Shown one piece after another: positions 7,368 through 16,166 of a stretch of DNA of 64,000 nt. The stretch is taken from positions 1 through 64,000 of the forward strand of contig NZ_JABVAX010000007.1 in NCBI RefSeq assembly GCF_013404595.1. The letters run 5' to 3'. The translations under genes and the position numbers were made by a program. Source of the stretch: Jannaschia marina (lineage in GTDB: Bacteria; Pseudomonadota; Alphaproteobacteria; Rhodobacterales; Rhodobacteraceae). How positions within the stretch are numbered: position 1 is the stretch's first letter; each line of letters starts with the position of its first letter. The notes under the pieces were generated by a model. That model was not told where the DNA came from, did no database searches, and saw only the letters and a list, made by a program, of their open reading frames with translations.

Positions 7368-8450
7368 ATGGCGGATGACGCCGACACGCCTCCCGTTCCC
7401 TCCGTCGGCTCGACCGGCATCCTCTCCGTCGATGCCATGGGCGGCGACCTCGGGCCCGAGGCCGTCGTTGCCGGACTGGCGCGTTCCGTCCGGACGATCC
7501 CCGAGATCCGCTTCATCGTCCATGGCGACAAGCCCGTCCTCGACGCGCTGATCGCCAAGCGTCGCGGCCTGTCGGACCATTGTACCGTCCGCCATGCGAG
7601 CGGCATCGTCGCCATGACCGACAAGCCGAGCCAGGTGATGCGCACCGGCAAGGATACGTCGATGTGGTCGGCGGTCGAGGCCGTCCGCTCGGGCGAGGCG
7701 ACGGTCTGCGTGAGTTGCGGTAACACCGGCGCGCTCATGGCCGTCAGCATGATCCGTTTGCGCAAGCTGCCCGGCGTGAACCGCCCCGCGATCGCAATCC
7801 TCTGGCCGTCGCGCAACGAAAGCGGTTTCAACGTGATGCTCGACGTCGGGGCCGACATCCGCGCCGACGCCGACGACCTCGTGCAATATGCGCTGATGGG
7901 CACGTCCTACGCACGCAACGGGCTCGGGCTCGAGACCCCGCGCGTGGGCCTCCTGAACGTCGGTACCGAAGAGAACAAGGGCCGGACCGAGTTGAAGGAA
8001 GCCCATGACCGGATCGAAACCGTCGCCGACGAGAGCGGCTTCGACTTCGTGGGTTTCGTCGAGGGCGGCGACATTCCCGGCGACCGCGTGGACGTGATCG
8101 TCACCGACGGGTTCACCGGCAACGTCGCACTCAAGACCGGCGAGGGCACGGCCCGCTTCGTGCGCGACATGTTGGGCGAGGCGTTCCGTGCGACCGCGCT
8201 TTCGAAGATCGCCGCGCTTCTGGCCATGGCCTCGCTCAAGCGCCTCTCCAAGCGGATCGACCCGCGGCGCGTGAACGGCGGCGTCTTCCTCGGGCTCAAC
8301 GGCACGGTGGTGAAATCCCACGGGGCGGCCGACGAGACCGGCGTGGCCGCGGCGATCAACCTCGCGTGGAACCTGTCGGAAAGCGGCTTCAGTGAGCGCC
8401 TGCGCGTGCGCGTCGCCGCCGCGACCGCAAGTCTGGAGACATCCGAATGA
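7368..8450 (+). CDS. plsX: Phosphate acyltransferase PlsX
   Basis: PlsX converts acyl-ACP and phosphate to acyl-phosphate, the donor for PlsY in glycerophospholipid synthesis. The protein has 360 residues. The family opening SVDAMGGDLGPEAVV is at about 22-36, followed by SCGNTGALMA and the GFTGNVALKTGEGTA block. The ATG is preceded by AAAGGGGG. The stop overlaps the fabH start by four bases, indicating translational coupling. Confidence 0.97.
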   Translation: MADDADTPPVPSVGSTGILSVDAMGGDLGPEAVVAGLARSVRTIPEIRFIVHGDKPVLDALIAKRRGLSDHCTVRHASGIVAMTDKPSQVMRTGKDTSMWSAVEAVRSGEATVCVSCGNTGALMAVSMIRLRKLPGVNRPAIAILWPSRNESGFNVMLDVGADIRADADDLVQYALMGTSYARNGLGLETPRVGLLNVGTEENKGRTELKEAHDRIETVADESGFDFVGFVEGGDIPGDRVDVIVTDGFTGNVALKTGEGTARFVRDMLGEAFRATALSKIAALLAMASLKRLSKRIDPRRVNGGVFLGLNGTVVKSHGAADETGVAAAINLAWNLSESGFSERLRVRVAAATASLETSE

Positions 8451-9418
8451 TCCGAGCGCAGGTCCGGGGCGTCGGGCATTACCTGCCCGACCGTTGCGTC
8501 GACAACGAGTGGTTCACCACCTTCCTCGACACCTCCGACGAGTGGATCCGGTCGCGCTCGGGCATCGAGCGCCGTCACTTCGCGGCCGAGGGGCAGACGA
8601 CCTCCGACCTTGCGATCCGGGCGGCACGCGCGGCCCTCGATGACGCGGGGCTCGTACCCGACGACATCGACGCCATCGTCCTCGCCACGTCCACCCCGGA
8701 TCTGACCTTCCCCGCGACGGCCACGATCGTGCAGGCCGGCCTCGGCATGACCCGCGGCTTCGCCTACGACGTTCAGGCCGTCTGCGCGGGTTTCGTCTAC
8801 GCCCTGTCGAACGCGAACGCGCTCATCGTCTCGGGACAGGTGCGGCGCGTTCTCGTGATCGGGGCCGAGACCTTCAGCCGGATCATGAACTGGGACGACC
8901 GCACGACCTGCGTTCTCTTCGGGGACGGGGCCGGTGCTCTGGTGCTCGAGGCGGCGGAGGGGGACGGCACGGTCGCCGACCGGGGCATCCTCGCGACCGA
9001 CCTGCATTCCGACGGCCGCCACCGCGAGATCCTGCAGGTGTCGGGGGGCGTCTCCTCCTCGCAGACGACGGGGCATCTGATGATGGCCGGCAAGGAAGTC
9101 TTCCGCCACGCCGTCGAAAAGCTCGCCACCTCGACCATCGACGTAATGGAGAAGGCGGGCGTGACCGCCGACGACATTGACCGCGTCGTCCCGCATCAGG
9201 CGAACGTGCGGATCATTACCGGCACCGCCCGCAAGCTCGGCCTGCCGATGGAGAAGATCGTCGTCACGGTGCAGGACCACGGCAACACCTCGGCCGCGTC
9301 GATTCCCCTCGCCATGTCGGTCGCACGGCAGACGGGCCAGTTGCGGGACGGGGAGCTTGTCGTCACGGAAGCGATCGGTGGCGGTCTGGCCTGGGGTGCC
9401 GTCCTGCTCCGCTGGTAG
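8447..9418 (+). CDS. fabH: 3-oxoacyl-ACP synthase III FabH
   Basis: FabH condenses acetyl-CoA with malonyl-ACP to start fatty-acid synthesis. All three catalytic residues are visible: Cys113 in QAVCAGF, His250 in PHQANVR, and Asn280 in HGNTSAASIP. The C-terminal GGGLAWGAVLLRW is typical. The 323-residue length is normal for the family. It is the third gene of the rpmF-plsX-fabH unit. Confidence 0.97.
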   Translation: MIRAQVRGVGHYLPDRCVDNEWFTTFLDTSDEWIRSRSGIERRHFAAEGQTTSDLAIRAARAALDDAGLVPDDIDAIVLATSTPDLTFPATATIVQAGLGMTRGFAYDVQAVCAGFVYALSNANALIVSGQVRRVLVIGAETFSRIMNWDDRTTCVLFGDGAGALVLEAAEGDGTVADRGILATDLHSDGRHREILQVSGGVSSSQTTGHLMMAGKEVFRHAVEKLATSTIDVMEKAGVTADDIDRVVPHQANVRIITGTARKLGLPMEKIVVTVQDHGNTSAASIPLAMSVARQTGQLRDGELVVTEAIGGGLAWGAVLLRW

Positions 9419-9584
9419 GAAAGCACCCCTAAGCCACGGATAGAAAACGAGCTTTCGGCAAAACGAAACAGGCAGAAGTTCGCATGAACTTCGCGACGCA
9501 AGTCCCTGTCATTGACTTGTTTTTCCAGGGAATCCAAGGTCGGCCCACCTGCAGGTGTGGACCAAGAACACAGGACGTCGAACG

Positions 9585-9896
9585 ATGAGCGAGAAAACCC
9601 TGACCCGGATGGACCTGAGCGAAGCCGTCTTCCGCAACGTGGGCCTGAGCCGCAACGAAAGCGCCGCGCTCGTCGGCCAGGTGCTGCAGCACGTCTCGGA
9701 CGCGCTCGTCGCCGGCGAGCAGGTCAAGGTCTCGGGCTTCGGCACCTTCGCGACCCGCGACAAGTCGGCCCGTATCGGCCGCAACCCCAAGACCGGGGAA
9801 GAAGCGCCGATCCCGCCGCGCCGCGTGCTGACCTTCCGGCCGTCGCACCTGATGAAGGACCGCGTGGCCGCCGGGAACGCCGCCAAGAAAGCCTGA
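9585..9896 (+). CDS. ihfA: Integration host factor subunit alpha
   Basis: IHF-alpha pairs with IHF-beta to bend DNA sharply at specific sites, acting in transcription, replication and recombination. The 103-residue protein contains the DNA-binding arm [23 protein letters not shown]. The start [17 protein letters not shown] was preferred to an upstream ATG at 9555 because it matches the family N-terminus. A 166-base upstream gap containing TTGACT (9512-9517) may hold its own promoter, though no strong -10 box is evident. Confidence 0.95.
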   Translation: MSEKTLTRMDLSEAVFRNVGLSRNESAALVGQVLQHVSDALVAGEQVKVSGFGTFATRDKSARIGRNPKTGEEAPIPPRRVLTFRPSHLMKDRVAAGNAAKKA

Positions 9897-9898
9897 CC

Positions 9899-10747
9899 TT
9901 GGCCGGTTCGGAAAAATCCGAAGGAGCCTTCCGGACGATCAGGGAGGTGGCCGACTGGCTTGGCGTGCCGACCCATGTGCTGCGGTTCTGGGAGTCGAAG
10001 TTCGAACAGATCAGTCCGGTGAAGGGCGCGGGCGGACGGCGGTACTACCGCCCCGACGACATGCGCCTTCTGGGCGGAATCAAGGTGATGCTGCACGACC
10101 AGGGGCTCACCATCCGCGGCGTCAGCCAGAAGATCGACGACGAGGGGGTCGAGTCCGTCCTGTCGCTCTCGCCCGATCTGGACGCGGTCGAGACCCCGCC
10201 GCAGCGCACGCGCCGGGTGATCCGCCCGGGCGACGAGAAGCCCGCGACCGCGAAGAAGCGTAGCGATGCAACTTCCGAAGCCCGCCCCGATCCGGAGACG
10301 TCTGACGCGACACCCGATCCGAAGGTCGTTGCCTTCGATCGGGCCACTCCCGCGCCGCCGCAGCCCGCAGATGCGGTCGTGCCGCCGCAGCCCGATGCGC
10401 CCGACATTGGCGAGACGGAGCCGCAGCCCGTCGACGTCGAAGCACCGCCGCAACCCGTGGACCCGGGCGACGTCACACCGCCGCAGCCGGAGCCCGAAAC
10501 GACGGCACCGCCGGCGGTGCCCGGTTCGACGCCGAAGAGCCCACCCGCCGACGAGCGCGGGCCGGCGCCCGATGCACCCGCGACGCCGGATGACGTCCCG
10601 CCTGCGACGGATGGCCCGGCCGCTCCGGCCCCCGGCATCACCCTCCGGGCGCCGGGCGACCGACGCCGTTTGCGGCGCATCGTGCGCAGGCTCCGCGGCC
10701 TCATCGAGGAGGTCGAGGAAGAGTTGTCGGACGGGGCGCGGCGCTGA
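9899..10747 (+). CDS. MerR-family regulator with proline-rich tail
   Basis: The N-terminal 75 residues form a MerR winged helix ([23 protein letters not shown], then [13 protein letters not shown]). A gene of this type follows ihfA in many alphaproteobacteria. The rest is unusual: a long low-complexity linker with repeated PPQP motifs (about residues 140-240), then a basic-plus-acidic helical end ([22 protein letters not shown]). No cysteine or dimerisation helix of metal-sensing MerR proteins is visible, so no ligand is proposed. The best start is TTG at 9899, two bases after the ihfA stop. The start is uncertain. Confidence 0.8.
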   Translation: MAGSEKSEGAFRTIREVADWLGVPTHVLRFWESKFEQISPVKGAGGRRYYRPDDMRLLGGIKVMLHDQGLTIRGVSQKIDDEGVESVLSLSPDLDAVETPPQRTRRVIRPGDEKPATAKKRSDATSEARPDPETSDATPDPKVVAFDRATPAPPQPADAVVPPQPDAPDIGETEPQPVDVEAPPQPVDPGDVTPPQPEPETTAPPAVPGSTPKSPPADERGPAPDAPATPDDVPPATDGPAAPAPGITLRAPGDRRRLRRIVRRLRGLIEEVEEELSDGARR

Positions 10748-10808
10748 AAATGATCCTGCGTCTTTCGGCTTGCGCCGGGCGGCAGAAGCCGTATGAAGGC
10801 CTCCAAGT

Positions 10809-10885
10809 CGGGCTATGGCGCAGCCTGGTAGCGCGTCCGTCTGGGGGACGGAAGGTCGCAGGTTCGAGTCCTGCTAGCCCGACCA
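10809..10885 (+). tRNA. tRNA-Pro (anticodon GGG)
   Basis: The 77-base cloverleaf is complete. The acceptor stem CGGGCTA pairs with TAGCCCG and encoded ACCA follows. The anticodon stem is TCCGT/ACGGA with loop CTGGGGG, giving anticodon GGG. The T-arm contains GGTTCGAGTCC. It reads proline codon CCC, which is heavily used in this GC-rich genome. It lies 61 bases after the MerR-type gene and is followed by a terminator. Confidence 0.96.
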
Positions 10886-10891
10886 TTTCGC

Positions 10892-10923
10892 AACGCTCCG
10901 CCCCTGCCGGGGCGGGGCGTTTC
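10892..10923 (+). terminator. Intrinsic terminator after tRNA-Pro
   Basis: A GC-rich inverted repeat has arms ACGC-CCGCCCC and GGGGCGG-GCGT, each with one bulged or mismatched base, around a short loop. It is followed by TTT. It begins 7 bases after the tRNA 3' CCA. Confidence 0.7.
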
Positions 10924-10946
10924 GCGTCTCAGAGGGGAGTGCAGAC

Positions 10947-12017
10947 GTGACCTATCCGACCGGCGTTCTCGCCAGCCAGCACATCCGCGATCTGGCCGAT
11001 ACCGGCGCAATCCGGGCACCGTCCTTCGCCGAGGGCCAGGTGCAACCGGCGAGCCTCGACCTGCGGCTCGGACAGGAAGCCTACCGCGTGCGCGCCTCCT
11101 TCCTCCCCGGGGACGGTCGCAGGCTTTCGGACCGGCTGCCGGAGTTCGAGATGCACCGCGTCGACCTCTCCGGTGGAGCCGTCCTCGAGAAGGGCTGCGT
11201 CTATCTCGTGCCGCTGCAGGAGGCACTCGCCCTGCCCGCCGGTCTCTCGGCCGTAGCGAATGCGAAGTCCTCGACAGGCCGCCTCGATCTGCTGACGCGG
11301 ACGGTGACGGACAGCGGGACGGAGTTCGACCGCATCCCCGAAGGCTACGACGGTCCGCTCTATGCCGAGATCTGCCCCCGCAGCTTCTCGGTTCTGGTGC
11401 GGCCGGGGATGCGGCTCAATCAGATCCGCTTTCGCCAAGGCAGCGCGGTGCTCGACGACGCGGCCCTACACAGGCTCCACGCGCAGACGCCCCTCGTCGA
11501 TGGCACGCCCGTCATCGACGACGGCCTCGGCTTCAGCGTCGATCTGACGCCGGGCGATGGCGACCTCGTCGGCTGGCGCGCGAAGCCGCATACGGGCGTG
11601 ATCGACCTCGACCGGTTGGGCCACTACCCACCCGCCGACTACTGGGAGGCGATCCGCACCGACCGGCAGAGCATCATCCTCGATCCCGGTGCCTTCTACA
11701 TCCTCGTCAGCCGCGAGGCGGTGACCATCCCGCCGACCCATGCCGCCGAGATGGCTCCCTACCTCGCCATGGTCGGCGAGTTCCGCGTGCATTACGCCGG
11801 CTTCTTCGACCCGGGCTTCGGCCATGGCACGCCGGCACGCGGTGTTCTCGAAGTGCGCTGCCACGAGGCCCCCTTCGTACTGGAGGACGGACAGATCGTC
11901 GGTCGGCTGATCTACGAGGCGATGTCGGAGGTGCCGGAGCAGCTCTACGGACAGGGGATTGCGTCGAACTACCAGGGCCAGGGGCTGAAGCTGTCGAAGC
12001 ATTTCGCCGCGCCCTGA
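10947..12017 (+). CDS. dcd: dCTP deaminase-like protein, long two-domain form
   Basis: dCTP deaminase makes dUTP for thymidylate synthesis. The 356-residue protein is about twice the length of the standard enzyme. The first half contains the substrate-site block ANAKSSTGRLDLLTRTVTD with the conserved SSxxR (about residues 107-112). The second half repeats the jelly-roll theme (GVLEVRCHEAPFVLEDGQIVGRL). This double-barrel form is common in alphaproteobacteria. Whether it is a deaminase only or a bifunctional deaminase-dUTPase cannot be told from sequence. A good AGAGGGGAG Shine-Dalgarno precedes the ATG. Confidence 0.88.
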   Translation: MTYPTGVLASQHIRDLADTGAIRAPSFAEGQVQPASLDLRLGQEAYRVRASFLPGDGRRLSDRLPEFEMHRVDLSGGAVLEKGCVYLVPLQEALALPAGLSAVANAKSSTGRLDLLTRTVTDSGTEFDRIPEGYDGPLYAEICPRSFSVLVRPGMRLNQIRFRQGSAVLDDAALHRLHAQTPLVDGTPVIDDGLGFSVDLTPGDGDLVGWRAKPHTGVIDLDRLGHYPPADYWEAIRTDRQSIILDPGAFYILVSREAVTIPPTHAAEMAPYLAMVGEFRVHYAGFFDPGFGHGTPARGVLEVRCHEAPFVLEDGQIVGRLIYEAMSEVPEQLYGQGIASNYQGQGLKLSKHFAAP

Positions 12018-12027
12018 CGAGCGACGC

Positions 12028-12810
12028 TCACTCCCCGAAAATGATCGGGCACCCGGCCCGTTGGACGTCGGTCAGCCGGTCGGGCGTGACGACGTAGGTG
12101 TGGACGGCAAAAAGCAGCGCGCCCGTGCGGGGCAGGCGCAGCACGGTCTGCCGTTCGCACCGCAGGTATCGGACCGGATCGCCGTCTTCGCGGGGGGTCG
12201 CCTCGCGGTGCGGCTGGTGCAGCGCGGCGTCCGCGTAGCCGAGCGCATTGGCCCGCCACATCGCCCGCCCGGCCGGAAGACGGTCAAACATCCGCTGCAC
12301 GCGCGTCGCAAGCCCGGTGTCGTAGTCGGGCACCGGCGCGTGGATGCGGGTCAGCGGACGGCCGATCTTTTCCGCCAGTGTCCACGAGGCGGGAAAGCAG
12401 AGCAGGCCCGCAACAAGGACGTGTTCGCCCCCGTCGGGCAGAAGGAGCAGGAGGTCTTCCTGCAGGAGCCTGCCAAGCATCTTGAGCGCATCGCCGCCCG
12501 TCGCCACCTCGACCCCGTCGGGACAACGGATCGACGCCTCCGTCCGCGCGAAGCCCTCCGGCAGCGCGGCGAGGACGACCTCCCGCAGGTCCTCGACCGC
12601 TGGCCCCGACTGCGGCAGCTGGTGCAGCACGTCGTCCGGTCGATCGTTCAGGAGCCGCCGGCGCAGCGCCATCTGCCGGGCGTAGGCGTCATCGACCACG
12701 ATCCAGTTGCCCTCGACCGGGACCATGCCTGGCATCCGCGCGAGGCCCGGATCGGACCAGGGCGTGAACGGCAGATGCGATTGCAGGATCGGCGCGCCCT
12801 GCCCCGTCAT
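12028..12810 (-). CDS. DUF3445 haem-dependent oxidative N-demethylase-like protein
   Basis: The 260-residue protein has the DUF3445 layout: an early LPFTPW-PGLARMPGM region, a mid-protein CFPASWTLAEKIGRPLTRIHAPVPDY block, and a late RYLRCERQTVLRLPRTGALLFAVHTYV block. Characterised relatives demethylate dimethylamine-type substrates using haem and flavin partners. No partner oxidoreductase is encoded nearby, so the substrate is unknown. Its ATG overlaps the stop of the upstream MscS-type gene by four bases, implying co-translation with a channel protein. Confidence 0.82.
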   Translation of the reverse strand: MTGQGAPILQSHLPFTPWSDPGLARMPGMVPVEGNWIVVDDAYARQMALRRRLLNDRPDDVLHQLPQSGPAVEDLREVVLAALPEGFARTEASIRCPDGVEVATGGDALKMLGRLLQEDLLLLLPDGGEHVLVAGLLCFPASWTLAEKIGRPLTRIHAPVPDYDTGLATRVQRMFDRLPAGRAMWRANALGYADAALHQPHREATPREDGDPVRYLRCERQTVLRLPRTGALLFAVHTYVVTPDRLTDVQRAGCPIIFGE

Positions 12811-14174
12811 TCCCGCGGCGCGGCATGGCTGAGCAGGTCTTCGTCGCCCTCGGCCCGGCGCTCATCCTCGACCATCCGCTCGATCGTACGGTCGGCGGCG
12901 ACCTCTTCGGCGGCCAGCGGCACCTCGTCGGGCGGTTCGTCGGCCGGCGTGGCCACGATCTCCGTCGGGCGGTTCTCGGCGTCGGGCAGATCGAGCACCG
13001 GCAGGCCGCCCCCCGCGATGTTGAGACGATACGTCGGCTCGGGCATCCCGATCTCCGCCCGCGTGAGGGCCGCCATCACGAGGCGGAGCGCCTCGCCGCG
13101 GGCCACGGCATAGTTGGTAAACCGCTGGTTTAGCCAACCGTAGAACTCAATCGAGACGGTGCTGTCGCCCGCATCCTGGATCCAGACCTGCGGCGGCGGG
13201 TCGTTTAGGACGAAGTCGAGACTGCCCAGTGTCTCGAGCCCGATGCGCTTGGCCTGCGCAAGATCGTCGTTCGGGTCGATCCCGAGGGTGAAGCCGAACC
13301 GGCGCTCGGCGTTGCGGGTGTAGTTCAGGATCTTCGCCTTGAAGACGAAGCTGTTGGGCAGGCGCACGTGGTTGCCGTCGGGGTCGAGGAGGATCGTCGC
13401 GCGGCTCGTCAGGCGGATGACTGACCCGAGGGAGCCCTCGATGTCCACGAAGTCGTTCGGGCGGAACGGCTGCCGGAGCGAGAGCATGATCGAGGCGATG
13501 AAGTTCTCGACCGTGTCGCGCACGGCGAAACCGACGGCGAGGCCGACGATCCCGGCCGCGCCGAGAAGGCCGGTGAGGAGCGCCGTCGCGTTCAGGATGT
13601 CGAGCGCCACCACCACGCCCGCCACGACGAAGGCGAGACGCAGGACCATCCGGTAGATGTCGGCGATGAACGCATTGGGCGCGAGCCGTCGCCACGGTCG
13701 CTCCCACCGGGCGAGCAGGACGCCGAGGAACATCACGAGCACCCCGGCGACGACCGCGATGGTCAGAAGTGGCAGGTAGTTCAGGAACTGCCGCGCCCGT
13801 GCCGCGAAACGTTCCGCCACCGGGTTGAGGCGCCGCGCGACATCGGTGCTTTCGACGACGTCGTTCTCGATGGCGACGACGCCGTTCACGCGAGCGGCCA
13901 GATCTTCGAGCCGCGGGATGGCCTCCGCGTCGAGCACCTCGCCGGAGAGGGTTACGATCCCCTCGCGCACCTCGACCCGGACGTCCTCGTAGCCGCTCAA
14001 CTCAGAAATGATGCCCCGGATCCGGTTCTCGATCGCGGCGTCGCCGCGGCTGTCCTGAGTGGTCGAAATGGTGCCAGAAGGCTGCCCTCCGTCCTGCGCG
14101 ACGGCCGGGGTTGCAAGAAGGAAACAGAGGAAAACGACGAGGAGGCGGATCACGACAAATGGCGCTCTGGTCAT
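12807..14174 (-). CDS. MscS-type mechanosensitive channel with N-terminal BON domain
   Basis: The 455-residue protein begins with a cleavable signal (ending TPAVAQ). A periplasmic BON domain follows (about residues 48-110, IVTLSGEVLDAEA and ARVNGVVAIENDV). Next come transmembrane helices (LLTIAVVAGVLVMFLGVLL, LAFVVAGVVVAL) and the MscS pore helix LLGAAGIVGLAVGFAVRDTVENF. The beta domain (FRPNDFVDIEGSLGSV) and a cytoplasmic domain come last. MscS channels vent solutes on hypo-osmotic shock, and BON domains probably bind phospholipid or envelope components. The long acidic tail after residue 400 is not part of the core family. Confidence 0.9.
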   Translation of the reverse strand: MTRAPFVVIRLLVVFLCFLLATPAVAQDGGQPSGTISTTQDSRGDAAIENRIRGIISELSGYEDVRVEVREGIVTLSGEVLDAEAIPRLEDLAARVNGVVAIENDVVESTDVARRLNPVAERFAARARQFLNYLPLLTIAVVAGVLVMFLGVLLARWERPWRRLAPNAFIADIYRMVLRLAFVVAGVVVALDILNATALLTGLLGAAGIVGLAVGFAVRDTVENFIASIMLSLRQPFRPNDFVDIEGSLGSVIRLTSRATILLDPDGNHVRLPNSFVFKAKILNYTRNAERRFGFTLGIDPNDDLAQAKRIGLETLGSLDFVLNDPPPQVWIQDAGDSTVSIEFYGWLNQRFTNYAVARGEALRLVMAALTRAEIGMPEPTYRLNIAGGGLPVLDLPDAENRPTEIVATPADEPPDEVPLAAEEVAADRTIERMVEDERRAEGDEDLLSHAAPRE

Positions 14175-14214
14175 GGAAATACGGCCCCGAGGGGGCCGTA
14201 AATCCGGGCGCTCG

Positions 14215-14562
14215 TCAAGTGTCGTCGCGCGGGGGTGGCCGGCGGTTCCAATGGCGTCGCATCATCGTCAACAGGACCGCGAGAACCAGCAGGCAGGTGC
14301 CCACGTTGAGCGCCATCTGCAACCGGAATTCGGGGACCGCCGGCAGATCGCCTGCGTCCGGTGCGGAGGAAAGAAACAGACCGAGCGCGCCGACGAGTAT
14401 GAAAATCACCGCCAGCGAGAGGAGCCCTCCGCCGATCCGCACCGCCCAGGGGCCACCGAACCGTTGCAGCAGGTACATGATCCCCCAAGCCAGGGCGCAG
14501 GCGACGAGGGTCGCGATCGAGGCTCCGAAGACGAGACCGGCGACGTAGGGCGAGACATCCAC
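14215..14562 (-). CDS. Small membrane protein, unknown function
   Basis: The 115-residue protein has three predicted transmembrane helices (AGLVFGASIATLVACALAWG, IGGGLLSLAVIFILVGALGLF, and MALNVGTCLLVLAVLLTMM), ending in a basic/proline tail RRHWNRRPPPRDDT. The start is a GTG at 14562, just past the phosphomannomutase stop (14565), so the two genes are nearly contiguous on the minus strand. No family is recognised. The chosen start lacks a strong ribosome-binding site, and translational coupling to the upstream gene is likely. Confidence 0.65.
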   Translation of the reverse strand: MDVSPYVAGLVFGASIATLVACALAWGIMYLLQRFGGPWAVRIGGGLLSLAVIFILVGALGLFLSSAPDAGDLPAVPEFRLQMALNVGTCLLVLAVLLTMMRRHWNRRPPPRDDT

Positions 14563-14564
14563 CG

Positions 14565-16055
14565 TCAGAACGTCTGGTCGTAGTCGCCGACGTTCGGCTC
14601 CACGCGGATGATCGCATCGAGATCCTCGAAGATCGCGCGGAGCTCTTCCTTCGAGGTCGGGCTCTCGCAGACGACGACGAGGTTCGGCGTGTTCGACGAC
14701 GCCCGCACGAGACCCCAGCCGCCGTTTTCGAGCATCACGCGTGCCCCGTTCACGGTGACGACGTCGACGATCTTCTGCCCACCGAGGCTCCCTTCGCCCT
14801 TCATCGGGACGAGCCGCTCGACGATGCGCTGCAGCGTGTCGTACTTCTCCTCGTCCGCGCAATAGGGCGAGAGCGTGGGCGTGTTGTACACCGTCGGCAG
14901 CGCGCGGCGCAGGTCGGACATGCGCTTGTCGGGGTTGCGGTCGAGCAGTTTGCACACCTCGACGGCCACGCGCATCCCGCAGTCGTAGCCGCGCCCGATC
15001 GGTTCGGCCAGGAAGTAGTGGCCCGACTTCTCGAACCCGGCGAGCGCGCCGATCTCGTGGACACGCCGCTTCATGTGGCTGTGGCCCGTCTTCCAGTAGT
15101 CGGCCTTGGCTCCGTTGGCCTGAAGCTCCGGGTCGGAGGCGAAGAGCCCCGTCGACTTCACGTCCGCCACGAAGGTCGCGTTCGCGTGGAGCTTCGACAG
15201 ATCGCGCGCCATGATGACGCCCATGATGTCGGCGAAAATCTCCTCGCCCGCATCGTCGACCACGCCGCAGCGGTCGCCGTCCCCGTCGAAGCCGAGGGCC
15301 AGGTCGGCCCCGGACGCCTTCACCGACGCGGCCATGTCATGGAGCATCTCCATCGCCTCGGGGTTCGGGTTGTAGTGCGGGAACGTGTAGTCGAGCGTGT
15401 TGTGGCTCTCGACGACGTCGACGCCGATCCGGCGCAACACCTCGGGCGCGAAGGCCGAGGCCGTGCCGTTGCCGGTCGCGCAGACTACCTTGAGGGGTCG
15501 CGTCATGCGGAAGTCACCCACGAGGTCATCGAGGTAGGCCTCCATCACGCCGTCCACGCGTTCCCACCGGCCGCCCTCGCGCGCCTCGCCCTCGCCGTTG
15601 AGCACGATATCGCGCAATTCGGCCATTTCGTCGGGGCCATGCGTCAACGGCCGCTCGAAGCCCATCTTCACGCCAGTCCAGCCGTTCGGGTTGTGCGAGG
15701 CGGTGACCATGGCGACAGCGGGCGCATCGAGGTGAAACTGCGCGAAATAGGCCATCGGGCTCAAGGCCGGCCCGATGTCCTGCACGTGGAGGCCCGCCTG
15801 CGTGAGGCCGAGGATCAGCGCGTTCTTGATGGCCAGCGAGTAGTCCCGGTAGTCGTTGCCGACGGCGATCCGGGGCTCGATGCCGCGGCGCATCATCTGC
15901 GTGCCGAGACCGAGGCCGAGCGCAGTGACACCCGGCAGGTTGATCGCCTCGGGATACTTCCAGCGCGCGTCATACTCCCGGAAACCGGTGGACGCGATCA
16001 TCGGGTCGCGCAGGAATTCCCAGGTGTTCGGGGTGACGTCGGCAATCGGTTTCAT
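14565..16055 (-). CDS. Phosphomannomutase/phosphoglucomutase
   Basis: An alpha-D-phosphohexomutase interconverting sugar 1- and 6-phosphates, feeding nucleotide-sugar and exopolysaccharide synthesis. Catalytic serine loop TASHNPNGW, metal-binding loop DGDGDRCG, sugar-binding EKSGHYF, and phosphate-binding RASSNTPN are all present in order. The start at 16055 (MKPIADVTPNTWEFLRDPM) has GAGGA upstream and gives 496 residues. The longer reading to 16118 lacks support. The adjacent capsule-export genes on the same strand fit a role in making surface-polysaccharide precursors. Confidence 0.93.
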   Translation of the reverse strand: MKPIADVTPNTWEFLRDPMIASTGFREYDARWKYPEAINLPGVTALGLGLGTQMMRRGIEPRIAVGNDYRDYSLAIKNALILGLTQAGLHVQDIGPALSPMAYFAQFHLDAPAVAMVTASHNPNGWTGVKMGFERPLTHGPDEMAELRDIVLNGEGEAREGGRWERVDGVMEAYLDDLVGDFRMTRPLKVVCATGNGTASAFAPEVLRRIGVDVVESHNTLDYTFPHYNPNPEAMEMLHDMAASVKASGADLALGFDGDGDRCGVVDDAGEEIFADIMGVIMARDLSKLHANATFVADVKSTGLFASDPELQANGAKADYWKTGHSHMKRRVHEIGALAGFEKSGHYFLAEPIGRGYDCGMRVAVEVCKLLDRNPDKRMSDLRRALPTVYNTPTLSPYCADEEKYDTLQRIVERLVPMKGEGSLGGQKIVDVVTVNGARVMLENGGWGLVRASSNTPNLVVVCESPTSKEELRAIFEDLDAIIRVEPNVGDYDQTF

Positions 16056-16166
16056 GGGCAATCCTCGGGGCCTGAAAATCTGTCGCGCCCTAGCTAGCCG
16101 CAGCCGCCCCGGAAGCAAAGCCCGCGCGCGGGCGACGGCGGATTGTGCCCCGCCGCCCGATGCGGC

